This document shows positions 1-7,846 of a stretch of 12,170 nt of DNA, piece by piece. Positions within the stretch are counted from its first letter, which is position 1, and the number at the start of each line of letters is the position of its first letter. Source of the stretch: an uncultured Clostridium sp. (lineage in GTDB: Bacteria > Bacillota > Clostridia > TANB77 > CAG-508); the NCBI GenBank assembly GCA_948465625.1, contig CAOJXM010000013.1, positions 1 through 12,170 on the forward strand. The letters are read 5' to 3'. The notes under the pieces are model-generated. The model searched no databases, had not been told where the DNA came from, and saw only the letters and a program-made list of their open reading frames with translations. The position numbers and the translations under genes were made by a program.

Positions 1-264
1 ACTGACCTTTTGGTTCCAGGTATTGGAGAGTTGATTGGTGGTAGCCAAAGAGAAGATGATTTGGATAAGTTAAAAAAGAGAATGCAGGATTTGGGATTGC
101 CTGAAGAAGAGTATTGGTGGTATTTGGATTTAAGAAGATATGGTAGTGTTCCTCATGCAGGATTTGGCTTATGCTTTGAGAGAATGCTTATGGATTTAAC
201 TGGTATGAAGAATATTAGTGAAGTAATTCCTTTCCCTAGAACTCCTAATAATTGCGAGTTTTAA
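1..264 (+). CDS. asnS: Asparaginyl-tRNA synthetase, C-terminal 87 residues (5' end outside window)
   Basis: This is the end of a class II aminoacyl-tRNA synthetase that charges tRNA-Asn in the cytoplasm. The frame is open from base 1 and closes with TAA at 262-264. Recognition rests on the ATP-site blocks typical of AsnRS: LLVPGIGELIGGSQRE, then YGSVPHAGFGL leading into motif 3, and the family C-terminus IPFPRTPNNCEF. One oddity is visible: motif 3, normally GxGxGxER (commonly GFGLGFER), reads GFGLCFER, so the third glycine is a cysteine. The two neighbouring tRNA genes make this a small translation cluster, although each tRNA has its own promoter. The hairpin at 356-388 is the likely transcript end. 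AspRS is the nearest alternative, but the HAGFGL and PFPRT context is that of AsnRS. Confidence 0.96.
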   Translation, partial: TDLLVPGIGELIGGSQREDDLDKLKKRMQDLGLPEEEYWWYLDLRRYGSVPHAGFGLCFERMLMDLTGMKNISEVIPFPRTPNNCEF

Positions 265-355
265 ATGGTCTTTTTTATATGAAATATACTAAGGATTTAT
301 AAAGCCAAAAAGTGATGCATTTTTTTGAAAGTGAATTGTGATTAATTTCTGTAAG

Positions 356-395
356 CAAATCGGTTTTTTATTAACAAAAACCGATTTGTTTGTAT
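356..395 (+). terminator. Likely terminator of asnS
   Basis: A perfect 13-bp stem pairs 356-368 (CAAATCGGTTTTT) with 376-388 around a 7-base loop. The T tract after it is weak (TTTGTAT). It lies 92 bases after the asnS stop codon. The region from 265 to 355 holds nothing else that I can support. Confidence 0.65.
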
Positions 396-430
396 AAAAA
401 TACCTATTTAAATTTTACTTTAAATAGGTA
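396..430 (-). terminator. Terminator of tRNA-Lys
   Basis: A perfect 12-bp inverted repeat pairs TACCTATTTAAA (401-412) with TTTAAATAGGTA (419-430) around a 6-base loop. On the - strand it is followed by a T run, read from the A run at 396-400. It starts 4 bases past the CCA end of the - strand tRNA, which makes a compact intrinsic terminator. Confidence 0.85.
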
Positions 431-434
431 AATC

Positions 435-510
435 TGGTGGGTCATCGGGGGGTCGAACCCCGGACCTTCGGATTAAGAGTCCGCTGCTCTACCAACTGAG
501 CTAATAACCC
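435..510 (-). tRNA. tRNA-Lys, anticodon CTT
   Basis: Read on the - strand the 76 bases fold as a complete cloverleaf with CCA encoded. The acceptor stem is GGGTTAT with ATGACCC (one G-U pair). The D arm is GCTC/GAGC, the anticodon loop is CTCTTAA with anticodon CTT, the T stem is CGGGG/CCCCG, and the discriminator base is A. It reads AAG. The anticodon stem has four good pairs, but the top pair (27-43) is a G-A mismatch. It has its own promoter at 533-562 and terminator at 396-430, so it is a single-gene unit opposite in direction to asnS. Confidence 0.96.
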
Positions 511-532
511 TTATCTGTTTATAACGAATATT

Positions 533-562
533 ATTATAACTCTTGTGGAAATGATTTGTCAA
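533..562 (-). promoter_or_regulatory. Sigma-A promoter of tRNA-Lys
   Basis: On the - strand TTGACA (562-557) and TATAAT (538-533) are separated by 18 bases. Both hexamers match the consensus perfectly. The -10 box ends 23 bases before the mature 5' end of the tRNA. Confidence 0.88.
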
Positions 563-599
563 TACTTAACAAATTTTTTTGTTTTTTATCCTGTAAATA

Positions 600-628
600 T
601 TGACAACAGATTAAATTCGTGCTAATAT
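600..628 (+). promoter_or_regulatory. Sigma-A promoter of tRNA-Arg
   Basis: TTGACA (600-605) and TAATAT (623-628) are separated by 17 bases. The -10 box ends 18 bases before the tRNA starts at 647. Together with the tRNA-Lys promoter it forms a divergent pair in a 136-base gap. Confidence 0.87.
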
Positions 629-646
629 ATTTTATGTACTTTATTT

Positions 647-723
<77 letters not shown>

Positions 724-744
724 AATTAATGTTAGACGAACCAA

Positions 745-786
745 CAAAACAGCTTATCTATTTCTAGGTAAGCTGTTTTGTTTTTA
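745..786 (+). terminator. Terminator of tRNA-Arg, overlapping the end of the convergent gene
   Basis: A 14-bp stem (745-758 with 767-780, one G-U pair) with an 8-base loop is followed by TTTTT at 781-785. The T tract runs into the stop codon (784-786) of the convergent - strand gene, so two transcription units share these bases. On the - strand the tail after the hairpin is only TTGG, so it would work poorly for that gene. Confidence 0.88.
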
Positions 787-2901
787 TCTTTCATCTCCTT
801 TTTCAACTGCTTTTTCTTTTTTACTGTCCCATTTTTCCAAATCGTCTATGTTTTTTCCATTTAAGTTAAATGCTCCTAAACTTTTATATTTTCCACAATC
901 TACATAAACCATTGGTTTCATAAAGTCTTGATGCAGTAATTTCACGTTTACTCCCTCTTTTTGTGAGGTATGTCCTACTACCATTGCATATCTTTGTGGC
1001 CAACTGATTGGTCCATTTTCGTTCTGGTCTTTTTCTGCTCGATACCATAATGTATTTTTAAATTTTTGTAATACTTGATTGTTTTGCGTTGTATGCCCAT
1101 TTTTTTGTAATTCAAATGCCTTGTTTAAATTGAAGTTTTTATCATATTCATACAATTGTGCGTCAAAAAAGGCATGTGCTAGTGCATAATCACATTCGCC
1201 TTGATGTGCAGTTACTTGAACTGGCTGATTTCCTAACCAATCCATAAATTGATGAATGTTGATGTTTTTACTGATGTACCCATTTTGTAATGCGTTATTA
1301 ACGGTCTGCGAGAAGTTTGTTAGTTTTTGATAGGTTGTGGTTCCTTTGTTGTTTAATAGTTCCCATTTGGCTCGATTGTATAAACCACTTTGTGTAAATC
1401 CATCTAATTCGGCTTTGATACAGTTGTATGCAAATTCATCATGATTTCCTGGTAAGTATTGTACTCGACCATTATCACTTAGTTCTTTGATTTGTAATAG
1501 GATTTCTACCCCATATTCTCCCCTATCCATGGCATCTCCTAAGATGATTACTTTTAGGTTTGGATCTTGTTGTAGTTTTGTTCTTACAATGTTCCACCTT
1601 TGTACATTGCTATGTAAGTCCCCTATTACAATGGTTTGTGGTTCTGTTTTTGGTGCTATGTTCTTTTGTAATTGTGGCCTTGGTTGTTGTACTGTTTTAT
1701 TTAAAACTGGTTTTCCGATTTTTGGTGGTTCTACTGTTGGATTTTCTTTTGGCTGTACTTGGTTTGCTTCTTTCTCTTTTATTTTTTGATATTGTCTTTC
1801 AAATTCTGCTACTACTCGATCGGCTTGTATTTTGTTTTGTATGAAGCCTGCTACTTGGCTTTGTATTTTTTGCATTTCTTTTGTCTCATTAGAAAAGGCT
1901 GACCAAGCATTGTTTTCCTCTAACTGTATACATCCTAAAAATGGCATTTTACCATTTCCTACTGTTGTTAATAATTCTTGGTATACTTTGGTAAATCCTT
2001 CTGGGTCTTTATCGTATATTTGTTGTGGTGTTCCAATTTTAGGTAATAATACATAACTCGTGTTTATTTTTCCCTTTACATCTGCTTTTTCCCATGTACG
2101 TATTTCCCATAAAATTTGGTCTGCTATCATTCCTGTTGGTGAATAGTCCATAATTTGCATGTTTTGTGTTTTTGGAGGCATAGTTTGCTGTGGTAATGCT
2201 AAGTTTTTTTCCTTTTTTTGCCCAAAAAAGGAAGCGATTTTTTGAAAGATTTTTGGCTTTTCTGTTTGCATGCTTGGAACGGTTTTTTTACATTGTTTTG
2301 CTAGTCGATTGATTTGTTTTTTCTTGTTTTCTTCTGCTGTTTTGGTTGCATAACGCTCGTTTTGGTTTTCTCTTTTGATGTATTTTCCTATGTTTTGTGC
2401 TAAACTTTTTTTGCTTGCTACACTATCAAATTGATACCATTTTCCTCTTAAGTTGATTTGGTTGTAGTTTTGCCCTTTCTCGTTTTTTACAATATTTGAT
2501 TCAATCCCCTGTAATTCTAGTGCTGCTTTCATAATGTTGGCAAATCCTTTGTTATTACATTTTCCTTTTACTAATCCATCGATGATTTCTGCTCCTTCAC
2601 GTTTTGTGTATTGTATGTTTTTTCGGATGCTTAATGCTGTTTTTACGAATCTGGTTAGGTCTCCATCTTTTGGTGAAATATCTTTTGTTAGTTGTTTGAT
2701 TTGCTCCCTTAGTTGCTCTAGTGTTTGTAAAGATACGACTTGATTATCATAATCAGATAATATAATTCTTATGTCTTCTTTCTTATATGCTTGTTGTTCG
2801 TATTTTTGAATTTTACTTTCTAAGTCCGTAAAAAATCCAGTACATTCTATCGTGATTTGGTTTTGTGTTTTTGTGATTTGTGTGATTCTACCTTTTTTCA
2901 T
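784..2901 (-). CDS. Fusion protein: transglutaminase-like domain plus PPP-type metallophosphatase
   Basis: This is a 705-residue cytoplasmic-looking protein with no signal peptide or membrane segment. Residues about 85-165 resemble a transglutaminase-like fold: GKCNNKGFA carries the nucleophile-type Cys115, and LRGKWYQFD carries Asp159. The usual histidine of the H-A-W-N block is replaced, because the matching stretch is QNYNQ, so peptide-bond chemistry is doubtful. Residues 165-420 are K/Q/P-rich linker with a possible small domain at 248-340 that I do not recognise. Residues 422-675 carry the full PPP-phosphatase series: GDLH (427-430), GDAMDRG (455-461), GNHDE (485-489), AHAFF with His576, and VVGHT (641-645). 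It therefore probably binds two metal ions and cleaves phosphoesters of proteins or dinucleotides such as Ap4A. ATG at 2901 follows GAGAGGGG at good spacing. Substrate and partners are unknown. Confidence 0.85.
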   Translation of the reverse strand: MKKGRITQITKTQNQITIECTGFFTDLESKIQKYEQQAYKKEDIRIILSDYDNQVVSLQTLEQLREQIKQLTKDISPKDGDLTRFVKTALSIRKNIQYTKREGAEIIDGLVKGKCNNKGFANIMKAALELQGIESNIVKNEKGQNYNQINLRGKWYQFDSVASKKSLAQNIGKYIKRENQNERYATKTAEENKKKQINRLAKQCKKTVPSMQTEKPKIFQKIASFFGQKKEKNLALPQQTMPPKTQNMQIMDYSPTGMIADQILWEIRTWEKADVKGKINTSYVLLPKIGTPQQIYDKDPEGFTKVYQELLTTVGNGKMPFLGCIQLEENNAWSAFSNETKEMQKIQSQVAGFIQNKIQADRVVAEFERQYQKIKEKEANQVQPKENPTVEPPKIGKPVLNKTVQQPRPQLQKNIAPKTEPQTIVIGDLHSNVQRWNIVRTKLQQDPNLKVIILGDAMDRGEYGVEILLQIKELSDNGRVQYLPGNHDEFAYNCIKAELDGFTQSGLYNRAKWELLNNKGTTTYQKLTNFSQTVNNALQNGYISKNINIHQFMDWLGNQPVQVTAHQGECDYALAHAFFDAQLYEYDKNFNLNKAFELQKNGHTTQNNQVLQKFKNTLWYRAEKDQNENGPISWPQRYAMVVGHTSQKEGVNVKLLHQDFMKPMVYVDCGKYKSLGAFNLNGKNIDDLEKWDSKKEKAVEKGDER

Positions 2902-2950
2902 TTTTCCCCTCTCTTTTGTTTAGTTTTTTACATCTTATCATATCTTATTT

Positions 2951-2984
2951 CTTAATACAAGCCTATTTTTCTGCTTGTATTAAG
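2951..2984. repeat. Perfect 12-bp hairpin overlapping the tetR stop codon
   Basis: CTTAATACAAGC (2951-2962) and GCTTGTATTAAG (2973-2984) are perfect inverted copies around a 10-base loop that contains the tetR stop codon. Neither strand has a T tract after it, so it is not a standard intrinsic terminator. It could be a weak terminator, an RNA-stability hairpin between tetR and the fusion gene, or a binding site. A weak promoter for the fusion gene, TTGTAT-N17-TAAGAT on the - strand, overlaps its distal arm. Confidence 0.6.
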
Positions 2985-3565
2985 GTTCGAATGGTTTCAT
3001 AGAGATATGGCTTGTATTCTTCGATTGGTAATGGTTCTTGATACAAAATCGAATTAAAACAGGTGGAACTGACTAATTCGATTATCATAAATAGGGTTAC
3101 TTCTGGATTTTTTAGTTTGATTTTTTTTTCGTTTACTCCTTTTAAGAATAATTGATAGACACCGTCTTCTTTTTTTTCGCTTTCTTCGTATATTTTGATT
3201 ACGGTTTGACTATAGATTCCCCATGATAGATTTTTGGATATGAATTTTAAAAGGGTTGGTGCTTTTATTAATTCATTGATTACATGGTTAATGATGAATA
3301 TGACTTGGTCTGCTAAGTTGGTGATATAGTTTTTTCGCAGTTCTTCTAAGGCTTCATGAAATAGTTTATGAGATTTTTTAGCAATTAATATGTCTCTTAT
3401 TTCATATTTGTCTTTAAAATATAAATAGAATGTGCCTTTTGCGACTTCTGCATTGTCTACAATTTCTTGTATGGATGTGTCTTTTATTCCTTTTTCAGTA
3501 AATAGTTTAAATGCTGTATTTAATAGTTTTTCTTCTTTTTCTTTTTTGTTTTCTTCTTTTTCCAC
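2963..3565 (-). CDS. TetR/AcrR-family repressor, probable local regulator of the MMPL operon
   Basis: This is a 200-residue TetR-type repressor. The N-terminal helix-turn-helix spans residues about 12-50: LLNTAFKLFTEKG, then TSIQEIVDNAEVAKGTFYLYF, which is the classic recognition helix GTFYLYF block. The rest is a helical ligand-binding and dimerisation domain that varies between family members and does not reveal the ligand. I place the start at GTG (3565-3563) because GGAGGT lies 7 bases upstream. A longer reading from 3616 would run through that Shine-Dalgarno sequence and the -10 box. The gene is divergent from the MMPL operon, and TGACCA palindromes lie over both promoters, so it most likely represses itself and the exporter until an inducer binds. 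It is separated by 61 bases from the fusion gene downstream, which might be co-transcribed. Confidence 0.92.
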   Translation of the reverse strand: MEKEENKKEKEEKLLNTAFKLFTEKGIKDTSIQEIVDNAEVAKGTFYLYFKDKYEIRDILIAKKSHKLFHEALEELRKNYITNLADQVIFIINHVINELIKAPTLLKFISKNLSWGIYSQTVIKIYEESEKKEDGVYQLFLKGVNEKKIKLKNPEVTLFMIIELVSSTCFNSILYQEPLPIEEYKPYLYETIRTLIQAEK

Positions 3566-3587
3566 AATGAACACCTCCGTTTTCTTT

Positions 3588-3616
3588 ATTATGACATATT
3601 TTAGACGATTGGTCAA
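3588..3616 (-). promoter_or_regulatory. tetR promoter with overlapping operator
   Basis: On the - strand the -35 box TTGACC (3616-3611) and the -10 box CATAAT (3593-3588) are exactly 17 bases apart. An imperfect palindrome, TGACCAATCGTCT on the - strand (3615-3603), covers the end of the -35 box and the start of the spacer. Its better half, TGACCA, is identical to the half-site at the exporter promoter. This implies autorepression. Confidence 0.8.
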
Positions 3617-3714
3617 TTGTTTTAGAAATAATTATTTTTCTATGTTTTTGCCATAATTTGATTTCCCTTACTCTTTTATGGTTTTAATTATTTTATCTTT
3701 TTTCAAAAAAACTA

Positions 3715-3743
3715 TTGACCATTGGTCATTTTTGAAGTATAAT
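3715..3743 (+). promoter_or_regulatory. Promoter of the MMPL operon
   Basis: TTGACC (3715-3720) and TATAAT (3738-3743) are 17 bases apart. It is nearly consensus, so it should be strong unless repressed. The operator at 3716-3728 sits on the -35 box. Confidence 0.88.
3716..3728. promoter_or_regulatory. TetR operator O1, TGACCA-N-TGGTCA
   Basis: TGACCATTGGTCA is a perfect palindrome around one central base and overlaps the -35 element of the exporter promoter. The half-site recurs at 3753-3765 and 3603-3615, and I found no other clustered copies in the window. Assigning it to the adjacent TetR protein is inference from position and symmetry. Confidence 0.82.
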
Positions 3744-3752
3744 ATCATTTGA

Positions 3753-3765
3753 TGACCAATAGTCA
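3753..3765. promoter_or_regulatory. TetR operator O2 in the start of the transcript
   Basis: TGACCAATAGTCA matches O1 with one mismatch in the right half. Its centre is 37 bases from the centre of O1, just after the expected transcription start and before the Shine-Dalgarno sequence AAAGGA (3774-3779). Binding here would add a roadblock to promoter occlusion. Confidence 0.72.
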
Positions 3766-3787
3766 TTTTGAAGAAAGGACTTTTGTT

Positions 3788-5858
3788 ATGCAAAAGTTTG
3801 GTAATTTTATTTGCAAACACAGAAAATTGATTTTAGTTCTGGCATTATTGCTTTTAATTCCTTCTGTTATTGGAATGAAAGCTACTAAAATTAATTACGA
3901 TATTTTGGTCTATCTTCCAGATGATGTTGAAACGATTCAAGGGGAAAATATTTTATCAAAAGATTTTGATATGGGTGCTTTTTCTGTGGTAATTCTAGAA
4001 GATATGAGTACAAAAGATATTTTGTCTTTAGAGGAGAAGTTCAAGGAGATTGAGAATGTAGAAAAGGTTGTTAGCATGGCTGATGTGATTGGCACGAATG
4101 TTCCAATTGAGATGATTCCTACTGATTTAAAGGATAAGTTTTATCAAGGGAATTCTACCATTATGTTGGTTACGTTTAAAGAACCAATTTCTTCTGATAT
4201 GACCATGCAAACAGTTGAGACGTTAAGGGAAATAACGGATGAGCATTGTAAGATAAGTGGTATGACTGCTACAATCCTGGATACTCGTGATTTGTCAGAT
4301 TCCGAAATTGTAGTGTATGTTGTGATTGCTGTTGTTTTATGCTTGCTTGTGTTAGAGCTTGCTTTGGATTCTTATGTTGCTCCTATTTTATTGCTTCTTA
4401 ATATTGGTATTGCTATTTTATATAATATGGGAAGTAATGTGTTTTTGGGGCAAACTTCGTATATTACAAAAGCGATTAGTGCTGTTTTGCAACTTGGTGT
4501 AACAATGGATTTTGCTATTTTCTTGTATCATAGTTATATGCAGGAAAGAGAACATACTCATGATAAGGATTCTGCTATGGCTGTAGCAATTGGTAAGACT
4601 TTGTTGTCTGTGGTAGGAAGTTCGCTTACTACGATTGCTGGTTTTTTGGCTTTGTGTAGTATGAATCTTACTTTAGGAAAAGATATTGGGCTTGTTATGG
4701 CAAAAGGTGTGTTATTAGGTGTTATTTGTGTGGTTACAATTCTTCCTGCTATGATATTAGAACTTCATGGTTTGATTGAGAAGACAAAGCACAAAGAGTT
4801 TTTGCCTAAGTTTAATGGCGTTAAAAGTTTTGTGATGAAACATTATAAATGGATTATTGTGGTTTTTTGTATTTTACTACCAATTGCTTTTTATGGTTAT
4901 CAAAATACAGATATTTACTATAATTTAGATAAGTCTCTGCCTTCTGATTTGGCTAGTGTTTCTGCTAATGATGAATTGAAAGAGAAGTTTAATATGGTTT
5001 CGATGGAGCTTTTGTTGATTGATAAGGATGTTCCAGATTATGAAATGAATGCAATGTTAAAAGAGATTGAGAGTTTAGATGGAGTTGAGTGGACTTTATC
5101 GGCTTCTAAGATAACTGGTTCTAGTATTCCAAAGGAGTTGTTACCTGCTGATTTGTTGGCAATTTTTCAAAATGATTCTTATCAGCTTGCTTTGATTAAT
5201 TCTAAGTACGAAATGGCTACTGATGAGTTGAATGAACAAGTTACAAAGGTGAATGAGATTATAAAACGTTATGATGAGAATGCTATTTTAGCAGGAGAAG
5301 GTCCTTTGATGAAGGATTTGGTTGAGATTAGTAATCATGATTTTAATAGTGTGAATACGGTTTCAATTGGGATTATCTTTTTGATTATGATTATGGTTTT
5401 AAAGTCGATTTCTTTGCCAATTATTTTGATTGTTGGTATTGAGTTTGCTATTTTTATTAATATGGGTATCCCTTATTATACGAATACGATTTTACCGTTT
5501 ATTGCTTCGATTGTAATTGGAACGATTCAACTTCGGTGCAACAATTGATTATGCTATTTTGATTACAACGAAGTATGTGTCTAATCGAAAGTGTGGTAAG
5601 TCGAAAATAGAAGCGGTTGATGAGGCTCTTAGTAGCTCGATTGGTTCGATTGTGGTAAGTGGTCTTTGCTTCTTTGGTGCTACTTTTGGTGTTGGCTTTT
5701 ATTCGAAGATTGAGATGATTGGTTCTTTGTGTACGTTGATGTCAAGAGGTGCTATTGTTAGTATGGTTTGTGTAATTATGGTTTTACCATCATTTTTATT
5801 GTTGTTGGATCGATTGATTTGTAAAACGACAATAGGTATGAGAAAAATTGATGATTAA
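3788..5858 (+). CDS. MMPL/RND-family exporter, read through a +1 frame change at 5531-5534
   Basis: This is an inner-membrane transporter of the MMPL type, about 689 residues when both frames are joined. It has two repeated halves, each with a first membrane helix, an extracellular loop domain and a block of five helices. TM1 is at 13-30, the first helix block at about 173-330, the second half starts at about 354, and the last block is at about 523-670. The proton-relay motif appears as QLGVTMDFA (Asp241), and again as QLGATIDYA only if the frame moves by +1 after codon 582. Without the shift the protein ends four codons later. The two halves share CAACTTGGTG (4490-4499) against CAACTTCGGTG (5528-5538), so one extra base is evident. 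ATG 3788 follows AAAGGA. The earlier TTG at 3749 lies before the operator and Shine-Dalgarno sequence. The substrate is unknown; lipids, peptides or hydrophobic drugs are typical. Confidence 0.9.
5531..5537 (+). other. Candidate +1 ribosomal frameshift site CTT CGG T in the exporter
   Basis: In the upstream frame codon 582 is CTT (5531-5533) and codon 583 is CGG (5534-5536), with a TGA stop three codons after CGG. A +1 slip from CTT onto TTC puts GGT (5535-5537) next and gives L-G-A-T-I-D-Y-A, which is the expected transporter motif. The codon CGG occurs in frame nowhere else in the + strand genes of this window. Confidence 0.7.
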
Positions 5859-5875
5859 GAAAGGATTTGATTGAT

Positions 5876-7840
5876 ATGAAGCAGAAGATAGTTTTTAAAT
5901 TAACTTCAGGGGTTTTGTTGGGTACGATGCTTATGTATACTTCCCCTGTTTTAGCTTTTACGAAGGAGGAAACGGTGTATTCTAAATTGGATGGAACTGG
6001 TCGTTGTTATCAAACGATTGTGAATAATCATTTAAAAAATGACGAACAGGCTGAATTGCTTGAGGATTTGTCTGATTTGTTGGAGATTCACAATGTAAAT
6101 GGTAGTGAAGAGTTGACTCAAAATGGGAATGGTTTGATTTGGAAAGCGAATGGAAATGATATTTATTATCAAGGAAATTCTCAAAAGGATTTACCTATTG
6201 CTTGTGATGTTTCTTATTTTTTAGATGGTAATGAGATTTCTGCTCAAGATTTGGCTGGTAAAAGTGGTAAGGTTAAGGTGAAACTTTCTTACCAAAATCA
6301 GGATGCTCATGTGGTAAGTATAAATGGTAAAGAGGAAACTTTGTATACTCCTTTTGTTGTGGTAGCAGGTACGATTTTAGATAATACAACTCATAGGAAT
6401 ATTGAGATTACTAATGGAAAGGTGATTGATGATGGTACCAAAACAATGGTGATTGGTTTGTGTTTACCTGGTTTACAAGATAGTTTGGGAGTAAGTGCTG
6501 ATACGCTTTTGATGCCTAATTGTATTGAGATTTCAATGGATGCAACTGATTTTGAGTTGAATTCGATTGCAACTTTTGTTACTCCAAAGTTGATTGAGGA
6601 TACAGATTTAAGTTTGTTTGATGAATTGGATCGTATTTATGATAAGGTTCGTCTGTTAGAAGCTTCTAGTAAACAGTTAGTGGATGGTGCTAATTCTTTA
6701 CGAGATGGTGCTTCTACTTATCATGAGAAGTCTTCTGCGTTTTATAATGTTATGAATCAGTTTTCTTCTGGAGTAAGTGACGCAAATGCTAGTTATTCTA
6801 AGATTAATTCTGGTATTGATACATTACAACAAGGTAGTGCTTCTTTAGAGTCTGGTGCTAAAACAATTAGTGATGGTACGAAAGCGGTTAGTTCAAATTT
6901 GCAAGTATTGGATTCTAAGTTAGGCGATTTGCAATCTGGGATTAAGAGTTTACAAGCAGGAGAAAAGCAGTTAGCAGATGGTTTGAATTTAATTGTTTCT
7001 GAAGTGAATAAGGTTGCTATTCCAGATTATTCTGCTAAGATTGCAGATTTAGAGAAGTTGGTAAATGCAAATACTTCTACTAAAGAGGCTTTGAAGGCTT
7101 CTAATGCTAGTTTGAATACACAATTGAAGAATGCTACTGATGAGAGTATTAAGGCTACTCTTAAGGCTCAAATTGAGGCAAATGAGTCTTTGATTTCTTT
7201 GTTAGATACGAATACAAAGGCTACGAATTCTACGATTGCTATGTTGAAGTCTACGGATACGAGTACTATGAAGGAGTTACAAAATGGATTAAATGGTTTG
7301 AAGAAGGGGCTTAGTGATTTACAAGCTGGTACACAGGATTTGTATGATGGCTCCAGTGCTTTAAAGGGGGCAACGAATACTCTTTCTACGAAAACAAATG
7401 AGTTGTATGAGGGTTCTAAGTCTTTATATGAAGCTTCTCTTAAGGTTTCTGAAGGTACTAAGACTTTACGTTCTGGTTCAAAACAAATGAAGAATGGTTT
7501 AAATACTTTGGATGTTTCTAGTCAACAGTTGACACAGGCTAATTCTCAATTGGTGGATGGCGCTAATTCGCTATCTTCTGGAGCTACTTCTTTGGCAAAT
7601 GGTATGAATCAGTTTGATAAGGAAGGAATTCAAACAATCTGTCATTATTTGAATGGTGATTTGAAGGATGTTTCTACTAGATTGGAGTTGTTACAAGATT
7701 TGGCAGAGCAGTATAGCCATTTTACGATGCTTCAGGATGGTTGCAAGGGAAATGTTAAGTTTATTATGATGATGGATAGCATTAAGAGGTCTGATGAACA
7801 AAAGGATGTAATTGTTTTAAATGAGGATAAGAAGTATTAA
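5876..7840 (+). CDS. Secreted heptad-repeat protein, partner of the MMPL exporter
   Basis: This is a 654-residue exported protein. A signal peptide covers residues 1-27 (MKQK, a hydrophobic core, then SPVLA before FTKEE). Residues 28-245 form a globular-looking part rich in beta-type segments. Residues about 262-380 and 466-580 carry many seven-residue units of the pattern xxxLxxG, for example QLVDGANSLRDGA, TLQQGSASLESGAKTISDG and SLSSGATSLANG. A coiled-coil-like K/N/L-rich part lies between them (381-465). Such repeats are known from YhgE/Pip-type proteins that accompany MMPL exporters in Firmicutes. No LPXTG anchor and no C-terminal membrane helix are visible. ATG 5876 was chosen because AAAGGA lies 10 bases upstream; the TTG at 5867 is too close to it. 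The gene starts 17 bases after the exporter stop codon and shares its promoter and operators. I infer an extracellular scaffold for export; its exact role is unknown. Confidence 0.87.
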   Translation: MKQKIVFKLTSGVLLGTMLMYTSPVLAFTKEETVYSKLDGTGRCYQTIVNNHLKNDEQAELLEDLSDLLEIHNVNGSEELTQNGNGLIWKANGNDIYYQGNSQKDLPIACDVSYFLDGNEISAQDLAGKSGKVKVKLSYQNQDAHVVSINGKEETLYTPFVVVAGTILDNTTHRNIEITNGKVIDDGTKTMVIGLCLPGLQDSLGVSADTLLMPNCIEISMDATDFELNSIATFVTPKLIEDTDLSLFDELDRIYDKVRLLEASSKQLVDGANSLRDGASTYHEKSSAFYNVMNQFSSGVSDANASYSKINSGIDTLQQGSASLESGAKTISDGTKAVSSNLQVLDSKLGDLQSGIKSLQAGEKQLADGLNLIVSEVNKVAIPDYSAKIADLEKLVNANTSTKEALKASNASLNTQLKNATDESIKATLKAQIEANESLISLLDTNTKATNSTIAMLKSTDTSTMKELQNGLNGLKKGLSDLQAGTQDLYDGSSALKGATNTLSTKTNELYEGSKSLYEASLKVSEGTKTLRSGSKQMKNGLNTLDVSSQQLTQANSQLVDGANSLSSGATSLANGMNQFDKEGIQTICHYLNGDLKDVSTRLELLQDLAEQYSHFTMLQDGCKGNVKFIMMMDSIKRSDEQKDVIVLNEDKKY

Positions 7841-7846
7841 GAATAT

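Noticed and set aside
472..485. A 12-base match between the complement of tRNA-Lys(CTT) and the spmA shift site (CCTTCGGATTAA)
   Set aside because: Matches of this length are expected several times by chance in a 12-kb window, and the exporter site lacks it. I do not propose mRNA-tRNA pairing.
1487..1844. Two + strand frames of about 95-100 codons inside the fusion gene
   Set aside because: They are hydrophobic antisense shadows of a gene with clear conserved motifs and have no Shine-Dalgarno signal.
3566..3616. Longer tetR reading starting at 3616
   Set aside because: It would place the start on the -35 box and run through the Shine-Dalgarno sequence; GTG at 3565 has proper spacing.
3749..3787. 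TTG start at 3749 for the exporter
   Set aside because: It lies at the expected transcription start, before operator O2 and before the Shine-Dalgarno sequence AAAGGA; ATG 3788 is well placed.
5531..5536. CUUCGG as a UUCG tetraloop that could form a stimulatory hairpin at both shift sites
   Set aside because: The flanking bases pair for only two base pairs in the exporter and one in spmA, so no hairpin would form around the loop.
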